DNA from: Saccoglossus kowalevskii
Lineage: Eukaryota; Hemichordata; Enteropneusta; Harrimaniidae
Direction of reading: 5' to 3'
DNA length: 36,406 nucleotides
NCBI RefSeq assembly: GCF_000003605.2
Contig: NW_003155259.1
Location: 123,786-160,191, forward strand
The position numbers and the translations under genes were made by a program. Below, piece by piece: positions 1 through 10,800 of this stretch. Every line of letters begins with the position of its first letter. The stretch's first letter is position 1. Under the pieces are notes generated by a model that ran no database searches, had not been told where the DNA came from, and saw only the letters and a program-made list of their open reading frames with translations.

Positions 1-1512
1 TTTTTATATATGTGCCACCGGTGGCGCTCTATATGCCTGTTGTTTGTGTCCAGTTCAGGCTTCACAGTTGTTTTGTGTAAGTGGCATGTTTTGTTGACAA
101 TCTGAAGTTAGTCTACGGTAATGTATCAGTTCAACTAATATGTGAAGTTTCGAACGCGCTACAAGAACCCACCATTTTACTGGGAGATTAAGTCCACCGT
201 ATGCACCATAAGAAGATTACACTACTAGTGCACGCATCTCATTCAGTAGCACGGCAAACTAATTCGTAAATAGAATACACCGCAAAATACACAATATCTA
301 GGTTGAGTGGCACCCGCCTGAGACATCCGAGCTGCTACACGTACACCCTATAGCTGTTACAACATTCAAAGAGATTGTGAGACACGTTGATATTCCATTC
401 TAGACTAGAATGAATCATTGAATAGTTTTGCAATCTGTAAATTGTTTTCAAGTTATTTTGTAGAATATTACGTGTATGTACACGTTCTGTGGTGCATTTT
501 AGATGGCGCTATCTATTTGCCCCAACACCACCACGTACTTCTAATATCTCAGTTACTGCATGTATATCCAATGAATGAATCAGTGTTATTTGGAAGAGTT
601 AGAATATGTGCAGAAATAACAATTGTTTAGACAGTGTTACACACCTTCTGTATTATTTTATCTTCTTCGTAATAATATCATCAGACAGGTATCTTGACAG
701 TATTTGATCAGGACGCAATGATATTGACCATTGACCGATGGATCACTGAACTTTCCTGGTATTCAGAAGGACTGATCTTTTTATTCTCATATTGATAGGA
801 ATAATCCAATTAACCCTTCTTATCGGAGAATTATTCCTCTACAAACTGGTAGTCTCTAAGTTTACACTGTTATTGACTAAATATGCTAGAACGTTAATGC
901 CGCTGATGTGGCTGGCGCATTACAGAGACCGAAGGGCATATAAATAAACTCAAATGAAGGCAGTTTAGTTTTAGTATTCAAAATATAAACTGATTTGTCA
1001 ATAACATTTTCAATCAATAGAAGAAAAACAATGTCTTTGTATGAACGCTAGACTTCTTCTGTACGGGTTCCATCCCCATTCATACATCCCCATTCATGAG
1101 GATAAAGGAGGCATAAAGTACAAATAAGGAATGCTGTGTCAGAAGCATTACAAAGAAAGCAAATCATTGAAGTATAGGTCTTATTTTGACCATAGACTTG
1201 CCCTTATGAAATTACAATTACAGTATTTTAAAATATAACTGCAAACACTAATCAGGGTTTTTCTAAATGGCTATGGTATAACAATTATAAATATTGAATG
1301 AAATCGTCACTATATATGATGACTTGATATTTTGCTCAAGTCATGCATATTATTGTCATCTGATACATTAATCATATACTTTGTCTGATATTGTATCACT
1401 GGTTACAGTGCTTCATACATTACAGTTTTACTTTCAGCTACATATATCACCAGTCCAATCGTATTCTACAAGACTATGAGAATAATGGGTTACTGTTGAC
1501 ATATGCTAAATA
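1..1512. other. Gene-free flank
   Basis: No exon, RNA gene or transposon protein could be supported here. The open frames are short and not protein-like. Two small symmetric sites are visible: a perfect 12-bp palindrome GCCACCGGTGGC at 14-25 and a hairpin-capable CGTGTATGTACACG at 471-484. The last part (about 1450-1500, containing CCAGTCCAATCGTA) is similar to about 29819-29860, so it belongs to the locus duplication described below. Confidence 0.6.
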
Positions 1513-3065
1513 TACTACTCAAAACAATTCAGGGAGTTTTTACATCAAATACGTTTGAACCATGTTAAACGATGTCATGTAACCCCGATATTGCCACACA
1601 TGTCTAAATTATTTCTTAACCCAGTAGATGAGAATATGTGCGCCCTCAATTTCACAGTTACGTATTCTTCAGGGGAAAATCAGGTGAAAAGATTGAACAT
1701 TGCTCATCACACACCTGCTCTAATTCTTATGCTTCGAAGAATGTTGAGTTTTGTTTCCCTGTACATAATGCATCCTTGTGATCACATCTGCCAATTATGG
1801 TAATCAGAATACATTCACTAATGGCGTTGTCGCAACATTTGCAAGCATGCCTCTACGTCGACATTTAACAATTGAAGAGAGTGCCAGGGCTATAGGCTGG
1901 TTGAATGAGGGTGTTCCTTGCGAGAGCTACAAGAAGGCTTAATGTGATTCCATCTGTTATTCACAGACGATCCCAGCGCTTCAGAGAAACCCCTACAGTA
2001 CATGACAGACCCAGGTCAGGTCGTCACAACTCCTGCTGAGGACCAATATCATCTTATCTCAGCCCTTCGTAACCGAACCGTAACTGTCTTTACGTAGGAC
2101 CCTCAGAGCAGCAACTCATACCAACGTGAGTGACCAAACTGTGCGGAATCGTCTGAGAGCCAGAAATGTCAGGCCTAGGCACCTGGCTGTTAGTCCTTCT
2201 CCCACTCCACAAAACTCCTCGTTTATACTGGGCTCGACAGCACATTCGTTGGGCACGTCGGCAGTGGTTTTCTGTCGTCTTCCCAAATGAGTCAAGATTC
2301 AGAACAATGATGGTCGTATTCTTGTCTATATACGCCCTGGTGAATGCTTCACTGATGCCACCATCAGGCAGCACAGCCAGTTTGGTGGTGGCAGCATCAT
2401 GGTATGGGGTGGCTTCAGCTACCACCAAAGAACCTCTATCCATGTTATTGATGGCAAATTAACTGGATTACGTTACAGAGACCAGATCCTGCAACCTATT
2501 GTGTTACCTTGTCTCAAGGATAGGAGGATAGGAGCTGCGGCAGTCCTACAGGATGATAATGCCAGACCACACCGTGCACGTGTTGTCACTGATTTTCTAC
2601 GCCAACACAACATCAACAGAATGGATTGGCCTGCTTATTCACCTGACATGGCACCAATTGAACATTTGTGGGATCAACTTGGCCTCCGTGTTATGGGCAA
2701 TCACCCCCCACAAATGGATCGTCGTCAGCTAGCTCAATGGCTGACCCAGGAGTGACAAGCGATACCACAACGTTCACTGCAGAGATTAGTGACATCCATG
2801 AGACGACGTTGTGTTGCATGTGTTACTGCAAGAGGTGGTCACACTCATTATTGAAATGTTCCATGAACTGGGATTTTCATTTTCAACCCTTCTCCCTTTC
2901 AGAACTCATGTAACGAAATGTGTAATGATTACATGCAGTCTTTATCATCTGTTTCATTGTGCAGATGTTTTACGTCAATTATGTGACCAAATGGGTTTAT
3001 CTGAAATAAAGGATCTTGCTGTAACTGAGAATAATCAAGTGTTCCTTAAATTGTTTTTAGTAGAA
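1513..3065 (+). mobile_element. Tc1-like DNA transposon, inactive copy
   Basis: A Tc1/mariner element of about 1.55 kb. Its ends form imperfect terminal inverted repeats: the left end reads TACTACTCAAAACAATTCAG and the reverse complement of the right end reads TTCTACTAAAAACAATTTAA. Both are flanked by TA (1511-1512 and 3066-3067), the dinucleotide duplicated by this superfamily. The interior codes, with breaks, for a Tc1 transposase. The paralogous sequence near 29860-29890 lacks the whole block, which supports insertion after the duplication. The boundaries are by eye; the flanks are TA-rich, so a shift of a few bases is possible. Confidence 0.8.
1847..2854 (+). pseudogene. Tc1-like transposase, frameshifted
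   Basis: Decayed transposase of the Tc1 DD34E family, a nuclear cut-and-paste enzyme. It starts at the ATG at 1847 (MPLRRHLTIEESARA, the N-terminal helix-turn-helix region) and ends at the stop at 2852-2854. The catalytic region is clear: GGGSIMVWGG, then QDDNARPHRA with the second Asp, then SPDMAPIEHLWD with the Glu, 34 residues apart as usual. The first catalytic Asp, normally in a SDESRF-type motif, reads PNESRF (about 2285-2302), so it is Asn here. Frame changes occur near 1940, in 2040-2100 and near 2310, and there are in-frame stops. It cannot make active enzyme. Confidence 0.85.
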
Positions 3066-3999
3066 TATATACATATATATATGAATATGCTAAAGGTTGC
3101 ATACATAGGAGTAAGCTGCACAGCTGGGCAGTGTATATTAACACCTACAAAATTTCAGTGAATAATTGTATTTATTATGTTCTTCGTTGCTTGAATTATT
3201 TAAGCATTTCGTCTCTAATAAAAGTATATCAATACTAAACATAAAAGTCAATATCTGACACAACGATAATTAATAACAAAACAAAAAACACATTTGTAGT
3301 ATATAGGAACCCTATATACCTGTGACTAACGCGATACTTCTTTTTTGTAAGAACATTAATCATTTAAATAATTGAAGTTGTGAATATAAATTATAGTTAC
3401 AGTGTACACAATTAGTTTACCATATAAGATAAACAATAATTTGCGAAATACATAAAGGTTCATTACAAATTGTAATCTAACTCCATAGATTGTACATTTA
3501 TTCGCATATATTATGCTCATCCAAACGGCATTAGGTTTATTTATTGGTCATCATGTATTTGGAAATCAAATCGCTAACATAGTCATTTTGTATTTTGTAA
3601 GACATTTCTACATGAGCTGAGTTTGAAAGATTTGAAAATGGTGCGCAAATTAAATGTCCGAAAACAACATAAGTTTTGAAAAAGACACTTTCGAAGTAAT
3701 ATAAATTCTACCATCCCTCACGAAATTATTAAGCTATTGAGATATTTTGCAATTACAAGCTATGACGTAAGCAATCTGATTTGTTAATAAATAATACGTA
3801 ATAAAATTACTGAGATGTTATAGTACATAGCGACAAAATTAGTAAACAAAAGAGTCATGATATATAAAAAGCTATTGGTTGTTATGTTTATGCTTCACAA
3901 TCCAATGCCCGATTGATCACCTCTTCGGGCAAACAGAGTGACATGTTACATCTCGTATGTTACATATCTAGGGGAATGTTGTAGACTCACGTTTGCCAT
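3066..3999 (-). other. 3' flank of the CUB/sushi gene
   Basis: Lies downstream of the stop codon of the minus-strand receptor gene and should contain its 3' UTR. Candidate minus-strand polyadenylation signals (TTTATT on the plus strand) are present near 3497 and 3537, but neither can be proven. Two parts are homologous to the second copy of the locus: 3090-3260 resembles 29880-29950 and 30250-30360 (shared GTAAGCTGCACAGCT and ACATAAAAGTCAATAT), and 3895-4050 resembles 30650-30810 (shared TTCTTCGGGCAAACA). Confidence 0.55.
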
Positions 4000-4714
4000 T
4001 TAATAATTCTCACTGGCGCCAGTGTTTCCATCAATTGTTGAATAGCAAACCTTTTCATCCTCATTATCCTCATCGGAACATGCATCAGCAGGCTCCTCTT
4101 CCAGAGTATATAGAACATTATCAACAAACCCAATACTGTCATCACTGTCATTTGGTTTAGAGAATTTATTTTCAGAGTTGTATTCGGATCTACCACTGTA
4201 GATCTCATTCTCTTTAAATCCTTCTGCTTCAGTTGTTAATGGATACAGTCCAAAGTTGTCTTGTGATTGTACATATTCGTAATTAGTATCATTTGTGTTA
4301 GTAACGGGATGTACGTGGTCACGGGGACAATCGTGTATTGTTTCGTAAGTCGGGACCTCGTCGTCAGGAGCATCATCCGATTTCAACACATTCACTTCGC
4401 AACCTTCATTAGATTTCGGAGATATAACCTGTATAGCTGTACTTGAATTGAGACCACTGTACCCGATATCAGCGTTATATATGTCATTCAAAACAAAGCC
4501 TTCATTTACATTCATCTTCGTGTTATCCTCCAAGAAAGTATCATCATTTTCCCCAACTGCAGGTTTCACGTTGGCAGATGAATTAATCGAATCGTGTTTA
4601 GTATTATTGAGTTCATTTGTAACTTGAGTAACATCCCCGGCATTATGGTAATTGTTGGCTTTGTGTGTTTGATAAATTTTTGATTGCTGAGCCTCACTTT
4701 TCACTTCACTATTT
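4000..4714 (-). CDS. Exon 12: cytoplasmic tail with tyrosine motifs
   Basis: A 715-nt terminal exon coding for a split Arg plus 237 residues and TAA at 4000-4002. The acceptor TCTCCCGACAG (4717-4715) follows a pyrimidine tract and gives exactly the phase needed. The tail is acidic and disordered-looking. Two ITIM-type motifs, [SIVL]-x-Y-x-x-[IVL], are present: IGYSGL (4450-4467) and VCYSTI (4033-4050). There are also YETI and YEYV. A GF-x2-N-x2-Y unit occurs three times: [16 protein letters not shown] and GFVDNVLY. In other receptors such motifs recruit SH2 phosphatases or adaptors when phosphorylated. Function here is inferred. Confidence 0.85.
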
Positions 4715-4790
4715 CTGTCGGGAGAAATACAACAAACAAATGCTGAACCTTTCACTAAAACTCGATTAATATTAACAAAACACATGTTGA

Positions 4791-4846
<56 letters not shown>

Positions 4847-7800
4847 GCACCTGCAGCGGATGTAAATAATGCAAATAATCAATGTTACAATTACCACAAT
4901 GCCTGCCAAACCCACACAAATAACAATAATTCCCACTGAAAAAATACAAGATACAATATAAGTATTTTGATATACATTGTGTTTTTTCATCTCAATTACA
5001 CAAATATATTATATGACGTAATACATGTATAAACTTGTATTGAATATATAGTACATACTTGATAACGAATTGCTCTCAGGTTCAGCTCCTTAGAATATAA
5101 AAAAAACATTACTATTATTAATTAAGCATGTTTTGTTTCAATTATATCCAACAAGAATGAGTGTTTATTGCTATCAATAATTGGATAGCACATCGACTAC
5201 AATCGGTGACAGGAAATAATATCGGTTCAAAATAATATAATCAATGAGATTTAATAACTCTAACCATTGCAATAATGCAAATTTGATTGACATTGTCCAC
5301 TTACTTTGACATACAGGGGTCTCATCACTCCATTCACCGTCTGCTTCACATGTAATCAATTCAGTTCCATTTAATAAGTAACCATCATTGCATGTAAATG
5401 TCACATTACTTCCATATGTAGATTTATCACCGTCTGAATAACCATTATCAATCTGACCAGGATCTTCACACGTCACAACTGGCATAGATATAAGTATAGG
5501 TTCATGAATGTTTGAATATAAGATGGTTTAATTGTGTGTTTTTTATTTTTAATTCCTGTACTTGCACACAAACAAATACAGACACACACAAATATATAAC
5601 AGAAACAACACAACTCGACAGGTACTAGATGAAACAGGAACATGATTACAATGAGAATTATTCATTGCAGTCAATAGACGGTTTGTAGCCAAATATTTGT
5701 GTAGTATTTTGTATCAAACTGCCTTTATTTGACAATTAAAACTAAATAAGATGTTGCGTTCGTCAATGAAAGTAACCCTTTTCGCGCTGAAACGGTATGT
5801 CAGTGTACCGATTAATTCAATGTTACTGCACTCCACGTATCAATAAATAATGAATGATTTTCAAGAATAACGTTTTAAGGTAGAGATGCAGGTTCGTGGG
5901 CACTTGGGAGTGAATTTTTTTTGCTTTTGATTATCTAAACCATCTTGGCTATAGACTGTTAAAATTTTGTAGAATTGTGAATAGTGGAACATACTCATAA
6001 AACGATTTTAAAATATAGATAACGTGTGCAAACATTCTCTCCTTTGAACGCTTAGAAAGATTTAGCAAGGCTGTACATAAATAATAAAAAAAGAAACATG
6101 GTGCAGAAAAAAATGACGGGATCTCCACATCTCACACACTATATTCAACTTTTAACAAAACGATAATACATTTAAATTTGAAACTGTTACAGCCATTTTA
6201 ATTATGAGCATTAGCAACTTCTTACTGAGTGAATTGTTATGCAAATTAGCAATTATCTCAGCTTCTTTTCAGTGCACATCCCAGAACTTTAAAAAAAAAT
6301 AGCTCCTAGACGCTTTGACCTTTTATTTTGAAATTTTCACAAATGATCGACAATGTGTTTATCTTCAAAACGCCGTCGGGCATTGTTTTTGGTTAAACAG
6401 TGTTACAACAATCGCACAGACAACTAGCCTGGGTGTTAATTTATGCATACACTTGAAGTAGTGAAATTTGGGCTGCTGCCCTGCAAAATTGACAACTGGT
6501 AGACAGTTTTCAAGACGGCGTTTTTTTCATAGTAAACAGATGTACCCATAAGCCAATTTTGACAGGAAACAGAGGCATGGTTTAGGAGCTAATTTTTTTT
6601 AAATCACTTTTGACCAAAAAAGCACATTTTTGTGCATATTTCAAACTACAGTGACCATAAAAGAAAAATAATAACAAACTTTTAAAATTCATACAATAAG
6701 TATTCCGAAAATATATAGTTTTGTGGACAAGGGAGGTCATCTTGGTTTCCTAATTAAATAATTAAAATACCTGTCAGGTAAACTGCATCTCTACCTTAAA
6801 TTATGCAGATTGAACAAATTTAATATTTAAACTAATAATTCATTCAATATAAGAATGCCATATCAACAACAAGTACAACGGCAGTTTCTGAACATTACAA
6901 AATATGTGCTTCACAGAAAAATAAACTAGAAGAGGAGAGTCTATGCTATGCCCCCGCCCCCATGGAATGGTGGCGTCCAAAAGTACCGCTATCCAAGGTA
7001 AAGCTGAAAACTACACAGCAATGGTTTCTAAGCTATAGTCAAACCGCCAAAAACATGAACAATTGCAGGATAATGTCACTCCAAACTAAATTACTGGTGC
7101 AAAAACAGACTCACGCTATCCACAAATTACTTTGTAAAATTTACAGCGAGAACACAACGCTTTACAACTATCGTCAGTTATCATTAAATGATACATACTA
7201 CAATAATAAACTTATGTCAAAAAAATATGGTACAATGTCAAAAATCGGCAACCGGTTCACAACGCTCTGTACCACTGACCATGAAGTATAATTAGCGATG
7301 ACGAAATGGCGTTGCCAGAGAACATGGCCACTCTCAGAGAATTACAACTACTTCCGAAAATTCTAGGCTGCACGATTTGATGTATGTCAAGTTTATTGAG
7401 CCTTACTTTGAAAGAGATCACACACTGTTGTCGATCAGTTCCTGAGTCACATCAGTTCGATCATTGACGACACAGTCCAACGCTGGATGTCAACAAAGTT
7501 GCTGCAACGCAGGTTCGACAGTCACTTTGATTTCTTCATGGTACAGGAATTACATAAACTTTGTACGATAATTCATCTGTGGGCTGCAACACCCTAAACT
7601 CAGTTCTTTCCTAGATTTTCGTACACAGATTTCCAAAACACGTTCGTGTTCACGTTTCCAATGTAATCCCGCTTTCAGCTCCTGTCATTTTTTCCCTCTG
7701 TTCAGAGCCTTATTCTTGCGCCCGGAGTGGCGTGACGTCGTTGGACGCACCAATCATCGCAGTGAGTCTCAATGAGTGTCAGTCATGAGAAAACGTAAAT

Positions 7801-10800
7801 AAGCACTTACTGCTGCACTCCTATGCGATTCCTTGATGGCTTCATTCATTGTCATCTGTGGGTTTACAGTCCTCAATTTCTCGCATACATAATAGTCAAT
7901 ATCATAACTATCATATCTACTCCTGGTGAACATATCTTCACAGGGCTTGAGCAAATTTCGATGAACGGTGCGAGTCCTCCTGCCTTCATCGGGTCTAATG
8001 ACATAAACAGGGAGACCTTCAAGTTTACCACGTGATGGGGTGTATCTTCAACTGGTCGGCAATCTTGTTCTTGCCCCGAAGATTAACATTTTCGATTAAC
8101 ACTAGATCGTCTGTGTGCAGGGTTTCATTTGGTATAATTTTAGCAGTCTGTCTAGCTTTTTCTATTCGTTGTTCCAAATCATGTATGGACTTGAGGTAGA
8201 TATAATTGGTCTTTGATCATTGGGATAAACGTTCAGTCGCACATCCAATGCAGTACGATCATAAGCCTGTGAAGAAAAGAACCTGTGGTATTGTGACGTG
8301 TACAATTATTGGCATGGTCCAATGCGGAAATGTATGCTTTCCAATTCTTGTCATTTTCTAGTGTACCCAACATGTTCAACAATGTACGATTCATCCTCTC
8401 ACACTGCCCATTCCCAATAGGATGGTAGGGCGTAGTACGGGACTTTCGATATAGTAGTTGTATAGTTGCTCGGGTCTTAAAGCCTGCCAGGTCTTTCCTC
8501 CGAGTGTAATGTTTACAAGTTCGCACATAGTTCTGCACATTGCTTTCTATATACAGCCAGTAGAACCAAGATCGCAATGTTTCATGAGTACGATCACATC
8601 CAAAGTGTCCCATCTGGTCAGCCATAGCGATCTTACGATGACTGGAGGGCAAAACTAGTTGAAAACATTTCTTATCCAAATTATCATATCTAGTTCGGTA
8701 TAAAACGTTGTCCTTAAAACATAGTTTATTCATCTTGCGTAAAGCTGATAATACCAGAGGTGTCTCTTTTCTTTTCTGGCGAAGTCGTGATATAACAGGA
8801 TCATGTTTCTGCAATTCAGCCCAATCTCAAGGAGACACTGAAATGAGAGATGACTCACCAGGGTACTCTGGTGGAGTTAAGAACTTTTTAGGTATAGCTG
8901 TAATCGTGTGTGCAATGGCCACCACCCAAGGTGTCTCATCGGACATAAGATGACCCTGACCAATTGCACGGATCTTGGCGGAACCAAGTTCTACAGTAGC
9001 GTCAAAGCGGTCATCCTGTTCATTTAGTGTGGCTGGCCTCGAATGTAGCCATCTGCGCTATTGTGTCCAGGCCAGTAACAAATGGACATGTTGTAGTTTG
9101 ACAATGCTGCCCACCACCGGTGACCAGTAGCATCAAGTTTAGCAGTAGTTGCTACATAATTCAATGGGTTCTTGTCGGTTAACTCAACGTCGTATTCCAG
9201 TAATTGTAAAATTTTTCCGTCATCGCCCACTTGAGTGCCAAAAACTCCAGTTTATGGGCAGGGTAGTTGCACTCACTAGGAGACAAACTGTGACTAGCAT
9301 ATGTGACAGGTCTAAGTCTACTACCCTCATTATCGTCTTGTAGTTGGTATAATGCAGCACCAAGGCCTTGAGTACTAGCGCCTGTGTGCAATTCAAAGGG
9401 CTTTGAATAATCGGCATATGCCAACACAGGCAGGTTACACAAGTGTCGAAAGCTTCTTGAGCTTCGTTGGTCCAATGAATCGGTGGCGGTAACTGCCTCT
9501 TTAATTTAGAATTTTTACAAGGTTGACCAGTCGTTAGTTTGTACAAAGGCCAGGCAATAGTAGAATAGTTTGGCACAAAACGTCTATAGTAGTCCATGAA
9601 CCCCAAGAAGGTGTGGGACATTAGTAGGAATGGGACAATCACGCAATGCCTGGGTCTTATCAGGATCTGTTTCTACCCCATGCTCCGAAACCACGTGGCC
9701 AAGATATTTAACGCGATTTCGGAAGAACTTGCATTTTGAATGATTTATTTTCAGGTCATTCTCCCTCAATCACTTCAAAACCTTATCCAACCTCTCAACA
9801 TGTTCCTCGAATGTTTCCGAAAACACAACAACGTCATCGACATATGCTTGACATAAGAGATTGTTATGATCACCCAGGGTTCTCTCTACTGCTCTTTGAC
9901 AGGTTGCGCCTGCATTCGGGGACAAAGGGAGAATGAAACCAAACAGAGTGGCAAAACCAGTTTTGGGGATGTCTTCTTCCGCCATGGTTAACTGCCAATA
10001 ACTGGATTTAAAATCGAAAACCATTTAGAACTCCATAAGATGTCTAAAACTTCCTCGATATGAGGGTATAAGCGTCCAGTAGATTTTCACTATTGAGTCT
10101 TCTATAGTCAACACAAATTCGGGTACTAGTAGTCCCATCTTTTATTTTGACTAAGACCAACGGCGACCATGGGCTGCTAGACTCCCTGATGACGTGACTG
10201 TTCAACATATCATGTAATTGTTTGCGCACATTGTCGTACAATGTGGGAGGTATTCGTCGTGCACGCTGTTTGACGAGTCGTTCGTCACACAAATTTATCT
10301 TATGTGCAACATTTATGCATCATCGTTATCTAATTTTGAAAAGTTAACATGGTTATGTTGTAATATATGTTGTGTTCTTGACAACTGTGCATCGGTCATA
10401 TCAAAGTCCAGTTCCGTCTTAACAGGTGTGTCTTCTGCCGCAATAGCCTCTTCCCGATACAGTCGCGTCTCGATGGACTGCGCTGCCCTGGCAACCTCAA
10501 CAGGGGACACAGGTGACTTTGTTTCGTTAGTAAGGACAACCTGTGATCTGGAAGCACTGCGTGCACAACTGACCACAATGACCATAGGCCAAAGTGACCA
10601 ATCATGAACATTGACTTGCGATGAATCCGGTTCGATAACAGTCTCTACACTCATACCGGCAGAGCCAAATTTAAGTGAAACAGGGATGCATGCAATGGTA
10701 CCTGGCAGTATAGATTATCCTGAACACCTATGAAAGCGTCTTTCACCCCCATAGAACACAAAGCACGACGAGCCACAGGATGAATACGTGCTCCATTAGC

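Noticed and set aside
2090-2443. 117-codon minus-strand ORF
   Set aside because: It is the antisense shadow of the Tc1 transposase.
4000-4714. A full ITAM in the receptor tail
   Set aside because: YSGL and YETI are too far apart for the ITAM spacing of 6-12 residues; only ITIM-like sites fit.
4755-4990. Overlapping minus-strand ORFs with poly-Ile or poly-Leu ends
   Set aside because: They read through the donor site into the AAT microsatellite; only 4851-4935 is exon.
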